From NCBI RefSeq assembly GCF_009846885.1, contig NZ_WUWM01000011.1:123464-187463 (forward strand): a stretch of DNA of 64,000 nt, given 5' to 3'. The DNA comes from Paenibacillus puerhi (GTDB taxonomy: Bacteria; Bacillota; Bacilli; Paenibacillales; NBRC-103111). Position numbers and translations under genes: made by a program. The notes below the pieces were generated by a model that saw only the letters and a list, made by a program, of their open reading frames with translations, made no database searches and had not been told where the DNA came from. Positions 47,047 through 57,854 of the stretch are shown here, piece after piece (within the stretch, counting starts at the first letter, position 1; each line of letters opens with the position of its first letter).

Positions 47047-47111
47047 CGTGAGTTTCCGATTCCTTGTGATAGGTGCGGGACAGTCGGATCTATCGTAACA
47101 TAGTACGAGTT

Positions 47112-48440
47112 TTACTGACAACCCGAATTGTGTATGTTTTCTGAAAAATTCTGAATTTTCGAAATTGCCCGCTCTACGATTTTTTCATACCTCAGCTTTT
47201 TGTTTTTTACGCGCTCCTCGAGAGGCGGAAATAGTCCGAAATTGGCATTCATCGGCTGAAAATGCTTGAAGTCGGCGGTCGTAATATATTGGGCCATACT
47301 GCCCAGCGCGGTCTCCGGAGGCAGCACGAAGCATTCTTCGCCGCGCGCGTAACGAGCGGCATTCAAGCCGGCGATCAATCCCGATGCCGCGGACTCTACA
47401 TAGCCCTCCACCCCCGTCATTTGTCCGGCGAAGAACAGATTGTCACGGTTGCGGAACTGATAGGTGGGCCTCAAAAGGCTCGGAGAGTTGATGAAGGTGT
47501 TCCGGTGCATAACGCCATATCGAACGAATTCCGCATTCTCCAGACCCGGGATAAGGGAAAGCACTCTTTTCTGTTCGCCCCACTTCAAATGCGTCTGGAA
47601 GCCTACCAGATTATACAGCGTGCCGGCTGCGTTATCCTGACGAAGCTGAACGACGGCATATGGAAGCTCACCCGTGTGAGGATTCACAAGCCCCACGGGC
47701 TTCATAGGACCGAACAATACCGTCTGGCGGCCGCGGCTGGCCATCACCTCGATGGGCATGCACCCTTCAAAGTAAATTTCCTTCTCGAAATCCTTGATCG
47801 GGGCCGTCTCCGCCGTGATCAGCGCTTCATAGAAGACGTTAAACTCTTCCTCCGTCATCGGACAGTTCAGATAGGCCGCCTCGCCCTTGTCGTAGCGAGA
47901 AGCCAGATATACCTTGCTCATGTCGATCGAGTCCTTCTCTACGATCGGAGCGGCGGCATCGTAGAAATACAAGTACTCCTCGCCGGTCAATTCCTTCAAA
48001 TGTCCCGAAAGAGCAGGCGAGGTAAGCGGACCGGTAGCTACAAGCGTGATGCCGTCGGGAAGCCCTTCAAGCTCTTCGTTACGCACCTCGATAAGCGGAT
48101 GATTTCTCAGGATGGTCGTAATCTCCTCCGAAAATCCGTCACGGTCGACCGCTAGCGCGCCACCCGCAGGAACCGCATGCTTGCCCGCCGCGCGAAGAAT
48201 TAACGAATTCATTATCCGCATCTCTTCCTTGAGCAATCCGACCGCGTTGGTCAGTCCGTTGGCCCGCAGCGAATTGCTGCATACGAGCTCTGCAAATTTA
48301 TCCGAGATATGAGCCGGCGTCTGACGCACCGGCCGCATTTCATACAGGATAACCGGGACACCCTGCGAAGCGATTTGCCAAGCGGCCTCGCTGCCTGCAA
48401 GACCCGCCCCGATTACCGTTACTTGTTTCGGTTCTGTCAA
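47112..48440 (-). CDS. trmFO: tRNA uracil-54 C5-methyltransferase, folate/FAD-dependent (TrmFO)
   Basis: 442 aa. N-terminal FAD-binding [19 protein letters not shown] (residues 9-27). [20 protein letters not shown] and [20 protein letters not shown] (catalytic Cys region) are typical. Makes m5U54 in the T-loop using methylene-THF. TTG start with GGAGG at 8 nt. Follows topA by 32 bp. Confidence 0.97.
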   Translation of the reverse strand: MTEPKQVTVIGAGLAGSEAAWQIASQGVPVILYEMRPVRQTPAHISDKFAELVCSNSLRANGLTNAVGLLKEEMRIMNSLILRAAGKHAVPAGGALAVDRDGFSEEITTILRNHPLIEVRNEELEGLPDGITLVATGPLTSPALSGHLKELTGEEYLYFYDAAAPIVEKDSIDMSKVYLASRYDKGEAAYLNCPMTEEEFNVFYEALITAETAPIKDFEKEIYFEGCMPIEVMASRGRQTVLFGPMKPVGLVNPHTGELPYAVVQLRQDNAAGTLYNLVGFQTHLKWGEQKRVLSLIPGLENAEFVRYGVMHRNTFINSPSLLRPTYQFRNRDNLFFAGQMTGVEGYVESAASGLIAGLNAARYARGEECFVLPPETALGSMAQYITTADFKHFQPMNANFGLFPPLEERVKNKKLRYEKIVERAISKIQNFSENIHNSGCQ

Positions 48441-48472
48441 CTGTCTTTCCTCCTGGCCTCATTCATCGGGAC

Positions 48473-50578
48473 TTAATCCGAATCTTGTTCGTTATCCTTC
48501 GCTTCTTCTTTAAAGTCGCAGGAAACACACTGGATAAACACTCCCGATTTATTGCGTTTCTCGATCAGCATGGCGCCGCAGCTCGGGCAAGGCTGCCCTA
48601 CCGGCTTATCCCAGGAAACGAAGTCGCACTCCGGGTACTTGTCGCAGCCGTAGAAAATCCGGCCTTTCTTGCTGCGGCGCTCAATAATTTTACCTTCGTG
48701 ACAGGTCGGACAAGCCACCCCGATGTCCTTGACGATAGGCTTCGTATTGCGGCAGTTCGGAAATCCGGAGCAGGCCAAGAACTTGCCGAACCGGCCCATT
48801 TTATATACAAAATGGCTGCCGCATTTCTCGCAAATTTCATCGGAGACTTCATCCTGGATTTCGATTTTCTCCATTTCTTCCTCGGCGACTTCCAGGCGTT
48901 TTTCGAAAGATTCGTAAAATTCGCTCAACACCTGTACCCAATCTTCCTTGCCTTCCTCAATATGATCGAGTCCCTCTTCCATATGTGCGGTAAACTCCAC
49001 ATCGAGAATTTCCGGGAAAAATTCGATCATCTGCTGAATGACAAGCTCGCCGAGCTCCGTCGGAATAAACTTCTTCTCTTCAATAGCGACGTAACCGCGC
49101 TTCTGTATCGTCTCCAGCGTCGGCGCATACGTACTCGGCCGTCCGATCCCCATTTCCTCAAGCGCTTTGACCAGACGCGCCTCGGTAAATCTCGGCGGAG
49201 GCTGGGTAAAATGCTGCTTCGGATCGATCTGCTTGGTCTTGACGGCATCGCCTTGCGCAAGCGGAGGAAGCAGTCGGTCGTCCTCATCTCCCGGCTCGGA
49301 CGCATCGTCGTTGCTTTCCACGTACACCTTCATAAACCCGTAAAACTTTACCTTCGATCCGACCGCGCGGAAAATCGTATCCCCTGCCGACAAATCTACG
49401 GTCATCGTATCCAGAACGGCAGACGACATCTGGCTGGCCACGAACCGTTCCCAGACCAATTTGTACAACCGGAACTGATCCCGGCTCAAATGGCTCTTGA
49501 TCGAATCCGGGTCGCGAAGAACGGAGCTTGGCCGAATCGCTTCATGAGCGTCCTGCGCGTTGCTGTTCTTCTTCAAGTAAACTCGCGGCGTCTCCGGGTA
49601 ATACTCAGCTCCGAATTTAGTCGCGATGTACTCCTTCGCTTCTTCTTGAGCGACGGGCGAGATCCGGGTCGAATCCGTTCTCATGTACGTGATCAAGCCG
49701 ACCGTTCCTTCAGGGCCGAGGTCAATCCCTTCATACAGCTGCTGGGCAACCGACATCGTCTTCGAAGCTCTGAAGCCGAGCTTTCTCGCCGCCTCCTGCT
49801 GGAGCGAGCTCGTGATGAACGGCGGTGAAGGATTGCGCTGACGCTCCTTCTCCTTGACCTCGCTGACGACAAACTCGGCTTGCTTCAAGCCCTTGAGAAT
49901 CTCGTTCACCTCGGCCTCGGTTTTCAGCTCCTTTTTGTCGCCTTGAAGGCTGTGAAACTTGGCGTCAAATTCAGCCTTGCCCGTAGAAAGCTTGGCCGTG
50001 ATCGTCCAATATTCTTCTGGAACAAAAGCATTGATTTCGTTTTCCCGGTCGAAAATGAGCTTGACCGCAACCGACTGCACACGCCCGGCCGACAGTCCTT
50101 TCTTGACCTTTTTCCATAATAGCGGACTGATTTTATACCCGACCAGCCGATCCAGAATACGTCTGGCTTGCTGGGCATTAACCAGATCCTGGTTAATTTT
50201 CCTTGGCGTTTTGAAAGCATCCTTGACGGCCTGCTTGGTGATTTCATTGAATACGACCCGACAGGCGTCCTGGTCGTTGATCTCCAGGTAATGCGCCAAG
50301 TGCCAGGCAATCGCTTCCCCTTCGCGATCAGGGTCAGCCGCCAGATACACTTTTTTTACACGCTTGCTGGCGTCTTTCAATTCTTTCAGAACGGAGCCCT
50401 TGCCGCGAATGGTAATATACTTAGGCTCAAAGTTTTTTTGAACCTCAACTCCGATCTGGCTTTTCGGCAAATCACGAATATGACCCATAGAAGCTTTTAC
50501 GATATATTTGCTGCCCAAATATTTACCAATCGTTTTGGCTTTTGCGGGTGACTCCACAATGACTAAGGAATCGGCCAT
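48473..50578 (-). CDS. topA: DNA topoisomerase I
   Basis: 701 aa type IA topoisomerase that relaxes negative supercoils. TOPRIM start [20 protein letters not shown], acidic [14 protein letters not shown], catalytic Tyr in [14 protein letters not shown] (about residue 295). C-terminal three four-Cys zinc ribbons: [27 protein letters not shown] after GGGGGAAAGA. Length and zinc pattern match Bacillus TopA. Confidence 0.97.
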   Translation of the reverse strand: MADSLVIVESPAKAKTIGKYLGSKYIVKASMGHIRDLPKSQIGVEVQKNFEPKYITIRGKGSVLKELKDASKRVKKVYLAADPDREGEAIAWHLAHYLEINDQDACRVVFNEITKQAVKDAFKTPRKINQDLVNAQQARRILDRLVGYKISPLLWKKVKKGLSAGRVQSVAVKLIFDRENEINAFVPEEYWTITAKLSTGKAEFDAKFHSLQGDKKELKTEAEVNEILKGLKQAEFVVSEVKEKERQRNPSPPFITSSLQQEAARKLGFRASKTMSVAQQLYEGIDLGPEGTVGLITYMRTDSTRISPVAQEEAKEYIATKFGAEYYPETPRVYLKKNSNAQDAHEAIRPSSVLRDPDSIKSHLSRDQFRLYKLVWERFVASQMSSAVLDTMTVDLSAGDTIFRAVGSKVKFYGFMKVYVESNDDASEPGDEDDRLLPPLAQGDAVKTKQIDPKQHFTQPPPRFTEARLVKALEEMGIGRPSTYAPTLETIQKRGYVAIEEKKFIPTELGELVIQQMIEFFPEILDVEFTAHMEEGLDHIEEGKEDWVQVLSEFYESFEKRLEVAEEEMEKIEIQDEVSDEICEKCGSHFVYKMGRFGKFLACSGFPNCRNTKPIVKDIGVACPTCHEGKIIERRSKKGRIFYGCDKYPECDFVSWDKPVGQPCPSCGAMLIEKRNKSGVFIQCVSCDFKEEAKDNEQDSD

Positions 50579-50620
50579 AGGCGTCTTTCCCCCTTCAATA
50601 TATAAAATATATATTCTTCA

Positions 50621-51724
50621 TTAACGTAAGGTGTAGGCGGTACCCGGAATTTCTACGATCCGCTGCATCATTAGTAAATTTATCAGAACTGCGTGCAAAT
50701 GTCCAAAGGTAAATTGACTTTGCTGCAAGAGCTGATCGATCGTAAGCGGGCCGAAAACAAGCAGCTCGCAGATCAGACTTTCATCGGAAGACAGCTTCTG
50801 ACTCGCCGTTTGGGTGTCCTTACTGTATGCCGAATTCTGCAAGTCTATTCGATTCCCGTACTCCTCCAGCACATCGCCGGCCGATGCAACAAGCTTCGCC
50901 CCATCCTTGATTAGCTTCAGTGCCCCCTTGCTTTTGGGAGAGTTAATCGGACCCGGCACGGCAAAGACATCGCGGGAATACCCGAGCGCCAGCTCGGCCG
51001 TAATCAGCGATCCGCTGCGCACCGCTGCCTCAACAACAAGGACTCCCGCACTTAACCCGGCGATTATGCGGTTGCGGAGCGGGAACAAGCCGGCATGCGG
51101 CTTCGTACCCAGCGGGTACTCCGTCAACAGCAAGCCCTCACGGGCTATTCGCTGGAACAGCCCTCTATTCTCTGCGGGATAGATCGTATCCATCCCGCAG
51201 CCTAGCACAGCGACCGTACGCCCCGTGCCCTTCAGCGCCCCTTCGTGAGCCACGCTATCGATGCCCCGGGCCATCCCGCTGACGACGCAAACGCCGGCGG
51301 CGGATAACTCGGAGGCCAGAAGCTCTGCCGATGTACGCCCATACACCGTCGGCGTTCGCGTACCGACCACGCCGATGCACAGCCGGTTCAACAGACTGAG
51401 GTCGCCCCGCGTGTACAAAATCCACGGAGGGTCGGCGGTTTCCCGCAGCAGCTCCGGGTAGTCGTCGTCCCACACGGTCATCCAGCGGATACCCGCCTGT
51501 TCATAGCTGCTTACCGCGGATTCCAGCTGCCCGTCTCTCAGACTGTTACGCAAAGTACTTAGCGAACGCGCTCTTCCCGGCGTAAATCCGAGCTCCATCC
51601 AGTCAGCCGCTTCCATCATGTCCACATCGTCCAGCGAGGAAAGTCGCATCATTATCTGCTGAATCGTCTTCCAGCCTATGCCCTGCAGCTGGTGCAGAGC
51701 GAACAAGCAATGCCTGTTATCCAT
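50621..51724 (-). CDS. dprA: DNA processing protein DprA (Smf)
   Basis: 367 aa. N-terminal helical region (LHQLQGIGWKTIQQIMMRL), Rossmann-like DprA core with GVVGTRTPTVYGRTSAELLA, SGMARGIDSVAHEGAL and NRIIAGLSAGVLVVEAAVRS, and a C-terminal winged-helix-like part. Loads RecA onto incoming single-stranded DNA. ATG at 51724 used; AAGGAG is 13 nt upstream, a little far. A longer reading upstream has no better site. Confidence 0.94.
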   Translation of the reverse strand: MDNRHCLFALHQLQGIGWKTIQQIMMRLSSLDDVDMMEAADWMELGFTPGRARSLSTLRNSLRDGQLESAVSSYEQAGIRWMTVWDDDYPELLRETADPPWILYTRGDLSLLNRLCIGVVGTRTPTVYGRTSAELLASELSAAGVCVVSGMARGIDSVAHEGALKGTGRTVAVLGCGMDTIYPAENRGLFQRIAREGLLLTEYPLGTKPHAGLFPLRNRIIAGLSAGVLVVEAAVRSGSLITAELALGYSRDVFAVPGPINSPKSKGALKLIKDGAKLVASAGDVLEEYGNRIDLQNSAYSKDTQTASQKLSSDESLICELLVFGPLTIDQLLQQSQFTFGHLHAVLINLLMMQRIVEIPGTAYTLR

Positions 51725-51780
51725 ATAGTATAGCTCACTCCTTATTATAGAAACAAATTTTTGCATCCTGAAACAAAAAG

Positions 51781-51818
51781 AGCCTCCCGGATTTCGCATG
51801 AGCGAAACCAGAGAGGCT
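51781..51818 (-). terminator. Terminator of sucCD
   Basis: AGCCTC / GAGGCT outer stem, inner GGTTTCGC / GCGAAATCC with a 4-nt loop, then TTTTTG on the minus strand, 17 nt after the sucD stop. Strong intrinsic terminator separating sucCD from dprA. Confidence 0.85.
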
Positions 51819-51834
51819 GCTTGCCTGTCTTGAT

Positions 51835-52767
51835 TTACTTTTTAGTAATGCACTTGTCGAGCAGGCCTTTTTCTTCAAGCACGCTGACGAGCGTGGAACC
51901 CATTTCGGATGGCGTTGGAGCAACTTTGATACCGCAGCGCTCGAGCGTTGCGACTTTCTCAGCTGCCGTTCCTTTACCGCCGGAAATGATGGCGCCGGCA
52001 TGGCCCATACGTTTTCCTGGAGGTGCCGTTTGACCGCCAATGAAGCCGACAACCGGCTTCTTCATGTTCGCCGCGATCCACTCAGCGGCCTCTTCCTCAG
52101 CGGAGCCGCCGATTTCGCCGATCATGATGACGGCATAGGTGTCCGGATCTTCGTTGAACAGGTGAAGAATATCGATAAACTCGGAGCCCTTGACAGGGTC
52201 GCCGCCGATACCAACGGCAGAAGACTGGCCGATGCCGCGGGTCGAAAGCTGATGAACCGCTTCGTAAGTGAGCGTTCCACTGCGGGAAACGACGCCAACG
52301 TGGCCCTTGGTGTGAATGTATCCAGGCATGATGCCGATCTTACATTCGTCAGGCGTGATGACGCCCGGGCAGTTCGGTCCGATCAAGCGGGTTTTCTTGC
52401 CTTCCATGTAACGGCTAACCTTGACCATATCCAGAACCGGGATACCTTCGGTGATGCAGATAACCAAGTCCAGCTCGGCATCTACCGCTTCCATGATCGC
52501 ATCAGCTGCGAATGCCGGCGGTACGTAAATAACCGATGCCGTCGCATCTGTAGCGTTTTTCGCTTCAAGCACGGTGTTGAAAACCGGCAAAGAGACGGTC
52601 GAGCCGTTCTCCAGGGTGATGTCGACATTCGTGCCGCCCTTGCCTGGCGTAACGCCGCCGACCATTTGCGTGCCGTAGTCCAGACCGCCCTTGGTATGGA
52701 ACATACCTACGGAACCGGTAATCCCTTGTGTGATGACCTTTGTATTTTTATCTACCAAAATAGACAT
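51835..52767 (-). CDS. sucD: Succinyl-CoA synthetase alpha subunit
   Basis: 310 aa. N-terminal CoA-binding Rossmann domain ([20 protein letters not shown]), [16 protein letters not shown], and the phosphohistidine loop [20 protein letters not shown] (about residue 250). Makes succinate and ATP/GTP from succinyl-CoA with SucC. ATG at 52767 fits the family; a GTG four codons earlier overlaps the ribosome-binding site. Confidence 0.97.
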   Translation of the reverse strand: MSILVDKNTKVITQGITGSVGMFHTKGGLDYGTQMVGGVTPGKGGTNVDITLENGSTVSLPVFNTVLEAKNATDATASVIYVPPAFAADAIMEAVDAELDLVICITEGIPVLDMVKVSRYMEGKKTRLIGPNCPGVITPDECKIGIMPGYIHTKGHVGVVSRSGTLTYEAVHQLSTRGIGQSSAVGIGGDPVKGSEFIDILHLFNEDPDTYAVIMIGEIGGSAEEEAAEWIAANMKKPVVGFIGGQTAPPGKRMGHAGAIISGGKGTAAEKVATLERCGIKVAPTPSEMGSTLVSVLEEKGLLDKCITKK

Positions 52768-52834
52768 GTTACGGTTCACATCCCCTGATCATTTTAGAAA
52801 TCGCCGTCTGTTTAAACGGCAAGTCGTGCGTTGA

Positions 52835-53995
52835 TTACTTTACGAGTGCAACGATTTTTTGAGCGCCGTCAGCCATCGAATCTGCAGCCACAATGTTCAG
52901 GCCGGATTCGTTCAAGATCTTCTTGCCCAGCTCTACGTTCGTCCCTTCAAGACGGACAACCAGCGGGCGATCCAAGCCAAGCTCGCGGGCAGCTGCAACA
53001 ACGCCGTCAGCGATGACGTCGCATTTCATGATGCCGCCGAAAATGTTAACGAAAATCCCTTTGACGTTCTCGTCGGACAGGATGATTTTGAAAGCTTCGG
53101 TTACTTTCTCTTTCGTAGCGCCGCCCCCTACATCGAGGAAGTTAGCCGGGTCGCCGCCGTAATATTTAATAATGTCCATCGTAGCCATAGCCAGACCTGC
53201 GCCGTTAACCATGCAGCCGATATTGCCGTCCAGCGCGATGTAGCTCAGATCGTATTTGGAAGCCTGGATTTCCTTCTCATCCTCTTCTTCCAAGTCGCGA
53301 AGCGCAACGATATCCTTGTGACGGAACAGGGCGTTGGAATCAAAGTTCAATTTGGCATCCAGAGCCATCACGTTGCCGTCTCCGGTAACGACCAGCGGGT
53401 TGATTTCGGCCGTGGAGCAGTCTTTTTCTACGAAAGCCGTGTACAGAGCCATCATGAACTTGACCGCTTTGTTCACAAGCTCGCCAGGAATATTGATCGC
53501 GTAAGCCAGCTTGCGAGCCTGGAAGGCTTGAAGGCCGACAGCAGGATCGACGATTTCTTTGAAGATTTTCTCAGGCGAATGATGAGCTACTTCCTCGATC
53601 TCCGTACCGCCTTCTTCGGAAGCCATCATGACGACGCGGCCTGTCCCACGGTCCAGCACGACGCCAATGTAATATTCTTTCTTAATATCGCAGCCTTGCT
53701 CGATGAGTAGGCGCTTTACTTCTTTGCCTTCGGGACCCGTTTGGTGAGTCACGAGCACCTTGCCGAGAATTTCCCCCGCATATGTACGCACTTCGTCCAG
53801 GTTTTTGGCAACCTTGACGCCGCCTGCTTTACCGCGGCCACCTGCATGAATTTGCGCTTTGACGACAACCACAGGTGTACCCAGGGATTTCGCCGCTTCC
53901 ACCGCTTCGTCCACCGTGAATGCCACTTTACCCTCAGGTACGGCAACCCCGTACTGTTTAAGCACTTCTTTGCCTTGATATTCATGGATATTCAT
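52835..53995 (-). CDS. sucC: Succinyl-CoA synthetase beta subunit
   Basis: 386 aa. ATP-grasp domain with [16 protein letters not shown] start and [20 protein letters not shown], then C-terminal ligase-CoA domain with [23 protein letters not shown] cycle. GGAGG 9 nt before ATG. Cotranscribed with sucD, 67 bp downstream. Confidence 0.98.
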   Translation of the reverse strand: MNIHEYQGKEVLKQYGVAVPEGKVAFTVDEAVEAAKSLGTPVVVVKAQIHAGGRGKAGGVKVAKNLDEVRTYAGEILGKVLVTHQTGPEGKEVKRLLIEQGCDIKKEYYIGVVLDRGTGRVVMMASEEGGTEIEEVAHHSPEKIFKEIVDPAVGLQAFQARKLAYAINIPGELVNKAVKFMMALYTAFVEKDCSTAEINPLVVTGDGNVMALDAKLNFDSNALFRHKDIVALRDLEEEDEKEIQASKYDLSYIALDGNIGCMVNGAGLAMATMDIIKYYGGDPANFLDVGGGATKEKVTEAFKIILSDENVKGIFVNIFGGIMKCDVIADGVVAAARELGLDRPLVVRLEGTNVELGKKILNESGLNIVAADSMADGAQKIVALVK

Positions 53996-54126
53996 TTAGC
54001 AAAATCCTCCTATCGGTATTGACTTGCTCTATGGAATCGACTCGCTTTCGCTTCCGAAAGGAGTTGACCGCTGAACTAACGCGCGCTTGCCAACCAATAG
54101 CATGTCCGTTATGGCAAACCTTAATC

Positions 54127-54135
54127 ATTGTACCA
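54127..54135 (-). promoter_or_regulatory. Extended -10 promoter of sucCD
   Basis: TGG TACAAT on the minus strand (extended -10), about 130 nt before sucC. No good -35 is seen 17 bp upstream, which fits extended -10 promoters. Confidence 0.5.
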
Positions 54136-54284
54136 CTTTTTAAAGCGGGTTTCCTTATATTTTGTGTGAATATGGCGATACATATTTTTTATTGACGACT
54201 AAAATATATGTTTTCGCTACCGGTACCGGACATGAACTTCGATTGATAATCGGAGAGTTTTGTATCGATCCAGGCATGCCAAAA

Positions 54285-54322
54285 CAGCCTGCACATGCCG
54301 GTTTCGACAATTTTGCAGGCTG
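54285..54322 (-). terminator. Terminator of the GH106-type gene
   Basis: CAGCCTGCA / TGCAGGCTG perfect 9-bp stem, then TTTTGG on the minus strand, 25 nt after the stop codon. Confidence 0.7.
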
Positions 54323-54346
54323 CTGCTTTATGAAAGTACTGAATAA

Positions 54347-57300
54347 TCAAGGGTTTACGGGCTTTAACTCATGAGAAGCATAGTGGAAATACTTGCCCTC
54401 CAGCAAGCCGATCAGCGTATTGGTTACTCGCACCTCGACCCGATTCTCCCCGTCACGGAGCCACCCCGACTCGCCCTTCCATCGGTACGGAGACCATGCT
54501 CGCACACCGAGCGAGCGGCCGTTAACGAGTACTTCCGCACTCTCGTGGAACTCGGTATCCAGGCTTCCCAAGGTAAGCTCGAACTCCCCTTCCGCCTTCC
54601 AGCCGGATAGCTCCAGCGTCCGCTCGAAAGAAAATTTCCCGGCATAATAAGGATGACCCGGATAGGGGCCAGCGGTCAGAGGCACATGCCGAGCGGCGAC
54701 CGGATGAAGAACGGCGCGTCCGACTTCATCCGCGCGTACCTCGAACGGCCCTGTCACATAGATCGCATCGACTAATCCGTCCCAATCGTGACCAATCTCC
54801 ACCTCAACGGCGATTTCATTTTCTCCCGTTTGCAGGTAGGCGCTGACCGAGGCGCTTTGATTGCGATGATCATAGAGAAAATCCGCTTGAAAGTCCTCAG
54901 GCTGCAGCCGGCTTCCATTCACGACAACCGACCAGCTGCCGGATAATGCCGACTGATCGGCCACAAGCTTGACTTGCTCGGGTACCAGGCCGCTGATCGT
55001 CAGACTAGCGGTATAACGTGCGTGCAGCGGGTAGGACATCGCCAGCCTCATGGGCGTTCCGAACAGCTGGCTCATTTGGACGGGCAGCATATGAGCTTCC
55101 GCCAGATCGGCGCATTGATCGATGAACGTTTTCACGGGAACATGATCCGCGATGAACAACCGCTCCCCGTCCGTTCGTTTGACCTCGAGCCGGAATGTAT
55201 CCAACCTTAGCGCATTATCGTTCAACGCCCGCAGCTCCCAAGGTACCGAAGCGTCGACACTCAGCTGCTGAAGCGGTTCCGGATTCGGCGTCTTGGCAGG
55301 ATTCGTTCCTGAAGTCCGGTTGATCAGAATCAGCCTGGACTCATAGGGTGCGAGCTTGACGGGAATCTCCCAGGCTGCCGCGCTACCATAGGTTTGCAGG
55401 GTAACCGCTTCCCCGTCATCAAGCGACAGCTCCTGAAACTCCACACCAGCATGGCTCGGCGCCCCGTCTTCCTTCCAGAGACTCTCCTCCACACGAAGCG
55501 TCAGGCTATGCTCTCTCTCCTCCTGATTGCTAACGAAATAAAGAGCCTGGCCGGGCGAAAGGCGCCGCACCTGAGTGAGTAAGCCGCGATCGCGGGAGGC
55601 AGGCAGCAGCTTGACCGATGCCGGATGGATGTCATCCAGAAGCTCCATCAGCTTGTTTTCAACCGCGGCTTGGTCTGCCTCTTCATCGAATGGCAGATAA
55701 TAGGCCGATGACGTGCCTCTACTCCAGCTTAACTCCTGCTCCCGCTCGGAACCGTCAGCTTCCGCTTTCCAGAAAGCGGCGGATACGGGTTTGTCCAGTC
55801 CGAACGCCTCGTAGATGTCGGGCGAACGGGGATCCAGCTCATCGATCTGCTCGTAAGGAAGCTGGCCGAGCGAAATCACCGTTCCTCCGGCTTCTAGAAA
55901 TGCTCGAATGGTTCGCCAAGCCGCTCCTTCCAGATTCGTCAGAGGCGGCATAAGCAATACTTGATACCGGGCTCTGCCGATCGCAAGCCGATTCTCGTCA
56001 ATGACGGCATCCGCCAGCAAACCGGCGTCCAGTTCGTCATAGTCCCAATCGCTCTTGATCAGCGCGTTGCCCAACCCGCCCCACCAGCGCTTCAGCGCCT
56101 CCAGCCGGGCCTGCTCCTTCGGATCATTCCCTCCGTAAGAGAAGCCGTGGAAGGGGTTGCCCATCAGGGACCACAGCGAGGTCGTCGGCTGCAGCAGCGC
56201 GATGGAAATATCCGCCTCTCCCTGACTCATCGCATAGCTGATCCGGCCCGTGTAATCGCCTAGCTTGCGAAAATGCTGCCAATATGGATTTTGTAAAAAT
56301 TGGGATGGCGGCGCATCATGCTTGGTCAGCCCATCCAGCGTATAGAAGAAGGCATGGAAATTATAAAAATTCGTGCCTAATGCTCCGAGCCGGTCGATCA
56401 TCCATTTCGCATCCTGCAGCGTCATCGACCAGCCTACGCTGTGAAAGCACTCGATCAGATTGCGCGGCCGATCAAGCTGCCGGGTGATCGAGCTGGTCAT
56501 CTTCGCATTGTAACGGAAGTCGCATGCCGCTTTCTGAAGAATCCAGTCCAGCGACCGGCCCAGCTTCTCGTGACCCGTATCCCCGCCCGGAACGTGACTG
56601 TACAGCTGCGTCGTATGACGGACCGACGGAACCTCGGTGACATACTCCAGTCCATGGGCCTCGCACCAATCATGCACCTGCTTGTGATAGCTGTCCAGCA
56701 GCAGCAGGTGGATGGCCTGGTAGTAATCGTAGCGGATCCTGGCCGTACCCGCTTCATCCGCATACACCAGCGCATGCAGATGCTCCCTCAGATCATAGCC
56801 GTGCTGCTCCAGAAAAAAATCTGCCAGCTGCGGCGACCAAGGCACGCTGCCCAGCAGCCCGATTTCATCCGTGAACATGCCCTTTATCGTCGTTCCGAAA
56901 TACTCGGACAAATGCTCGGCATAACGCTCATGCGTCAGACGAATGAAGGTCGACATCGCCTCCCGGTTGCAGGGGTCGACGAAGGTTCCATAATATTTGA
57001 AATCCCCGATCTCCTCTTCCTGGACGATCAGAACGTCCCACTCGCCATCCGGAGCTTCCCAATCCAGCTTCTGGATCGTCCGGTATGTAAAAAACCTCTT
57101 CTGATTGTAAGCAGTCAGTCCGGCCTTCTGAAAGATGGGTTCAGCCTGATAGTTGCCGATCCGGCTTCGGATGTCCACCGCCTCCTGCCAGATCCGCTCC
57201 CCTGTCGGGGTCACCGGTACCGCCTTGGCATACAAGATCCGGGCCCAGGGCAGCTCTAGCGTCAGACGTTGTCCGCCCGAGGCGCGTTCCGTTCGGTGCA

Positions 57301-57631
57301 CCAGCGTGTAATGCTTAGCCTCCGGATGCTCCAGCGTTACCTCCCCTCCGGCAATACCGCTCGGGTAGGGGTATTCGTCATAGAGCCAGGCATGCAAGCC
57401 ATGCTCCCTTGCCGCCTCTACAGCCACCCTTACTTTGGCGAACCAGCTGTCCGATAAATAAGGAACCTTCAATCCCTGACGGGCGCATATGAAAAAACCG
57501 CCAACGCCTTTATCCGCCATTTCGCGAATCTGGTGACGAATTTGCTCGTCCTCCATCTCTCCATTCCAGAACCAGAACGGGTGAACCCGGTATGGTGATG
57601 CGGGTTGTTTGAAAGCCTGCAAGTCAAACAA
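54347..57631 (-). CDS. Large glycoside hydrolase, GH106 (alpha-L-rhamnosidase)-like
   Basis: 1094 aa. N-terminal catalytic region opening with PYRVHPFWFWNGEMEDEQIR and GVGGFFICARQGL, an acidic GMFTDEIGLLG (about residue 270) that may carry a catalytic glutamate, a Rossmann/GATase-like middle, and C-terminal beta-sandwich domains with EVLVNGRSLGVRAWSPYRW. The layout resembles family GH106 and relatives acting on rhamnose-containing polysaccharides; substrate is not proven. No signal peptide, so probably cytoplasmic. TTG at 57631 is 7 nt after AGGAGG. Not present in this interval in B. subtilis, so it is an insertion or gain in this lineage. No transporter or regulator lies beside it. Confidence 0.8.
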   Translation of the reverse strand: MFDLQAFKQPASPYRVHPFWFWNGEMEDEQIRHQIREMADKGVGGFFICARQGLKVPYLSDSWFAKVRVAVEAAREHGLHAWLYDEYPYPSGIAGGEVTLEHPEAKHYTLVHRTERASGGQRLTLELPWARILYAKAVPVTPTGERIWQEAVDIRSRIGNYQAEPIFQKAGLTAYNQKRFFTYRTIQKLDWEAPDGEWDVLIVQEEEIGDFKYYGTFVDPCNREAMSTFIRLTHERYAEHLSEYFGTTIKGMFTDEIGLLGSVPWSPQLADFFLEQHGYDLREHLHALVYADEAGTARIRYDYYQAIHLLLLDSYHKQVHDWCEAHGLEYVTEVPSVRHTTQLYSHVPGGDTGHEKLGRSLDWILQKAACDFRYNAKMTSSITRQLDRPRNLIECFHSVGWSMTLQDAKWMIDRLGALGTNFYNFHAFFYTLDGLTKHDAPPSQFLQNPYWQHFRKLGDYTGRISYAMSQGEADISIALLQPTTSLWSLMGNPFHGFSYGGNDPKEQARLEALKRWWGGLGNALIKSDWDYDELDAGLLADAVIDENRLAIGRARYQVLLMPPLTNLEGAAWRTIRAFLEAGGTVISLGQLPYEQIDELDPRSPDIYEAFGLDKPVSAAFWKAEADGSEREQELSWSRGTSSAYYLPFDEEADQAAVENKLMELLDDIHPASVKLLPASRDRGLLTQVRRLSPGQALYFVSNQEEREHSLTLRVEESLWKEDGAPSHAGVEFQELSLDDGEAVTLQTYGSAAAWEIPVKLAPYESRLILINRTSGTNPAKTPNPEPLQQLSVDASVPWELRALNDNALRLDTFRLEVKRTDGERLFIADHVPVKTFIDQCADLAEAHMLPVQMSQLFGTPMRLAMSYPLHARYTASLTISGLVPEQVKLVADQSALSGSWSVVVNGSRLQPEDFQADFLYDHRNQSASVSAYLQTGENEIAVEVEIGHDWDGLVDAIYVTGPFEVRADEVGRAVLHPVAARHVPLTAGPYPGHPYYAGKFSFERTLELSGWKAEGEFELTLGSLDTEFHESAEVLVNGRSLGVRAWSPYRWKGESGWLRDGENRVEVRVTNTLIGLLEGKYFHYASHELKPVNP

Positions 57632-57688
57632 GGCAGTACCTCCTATTCGGTAATCGTTACTTCTCAATTGAACCCCTAATCCGCGAAC

Positions 57689-57734
57689 CGGGCAATTCTA
57701 TTTTTTTGCATGCCTTTCAGTAGGCTATTGCCCG
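57689..57734. promoter_or_regulatory. Inverted repeat upstream of the GH106-type gene
   Basis: CGGGCAAT (57689-57696) and ATTGCCCG (57727-57734), perfect 8-bp arms separated by 30 bp. On the minus strand a possible -10, TAGAAT (57695-57700), overlaps one arm. Also nearby GCCCG / CGGGC. Possible operator for the divergent pair; the actual regulator is not in the window. Confidence 0.4.
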
Positions 57735-57815
57735 TTTTTGCGGGCCTAGACATTTTTGCCCGGCGGGGCGTATTCAGATGCAATCGAAGTAAGCAGATAC
57801 ATTTTCCTCCATTCA

Positions 57816-57824
57816 TGCTATGAT
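57816..57824 (+). promoter_or_regulatory. Extended -10 promoter of the small membrane protein
   Basis: TGC TATGAT (extended -10) about 30 nt before the small ORF; the -35 position reads GATACA, a poor match. Confidence 0.4.
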
Positions 57825-57854
57825 TAGTTAAAGAAATCGGGAGGTCGCCGCATC

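Larger units (their letters stand above)
53996..54346. other. 351-bp intergenic region between sucC and the GH106-type gene
   Basis: Holds the GH-gene terminator (54285-54322) at one side and the sucC promoter (54127-54135) at the other. The stretch between about 54140 and 54280 is AT-rich and no gene, repeat or RNA was recognised in it. Confidence 0.6.

Noticed and set aside
48485..49828. 447-codon plus-strand open frame
   Set aside because: Antisense of topA, basic low-information composition, no ribosome-binding site.
50580..50615. AT palindrome between dprA and topA
   Set aside because: Simple TA-rich run, no conserved operator shape.
54162..54374. 70-codon plus-strand frame in the sucC-GH gap
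   Set aside because: No ribosome-binding site, runs through the terminator and into the GH-type gene.
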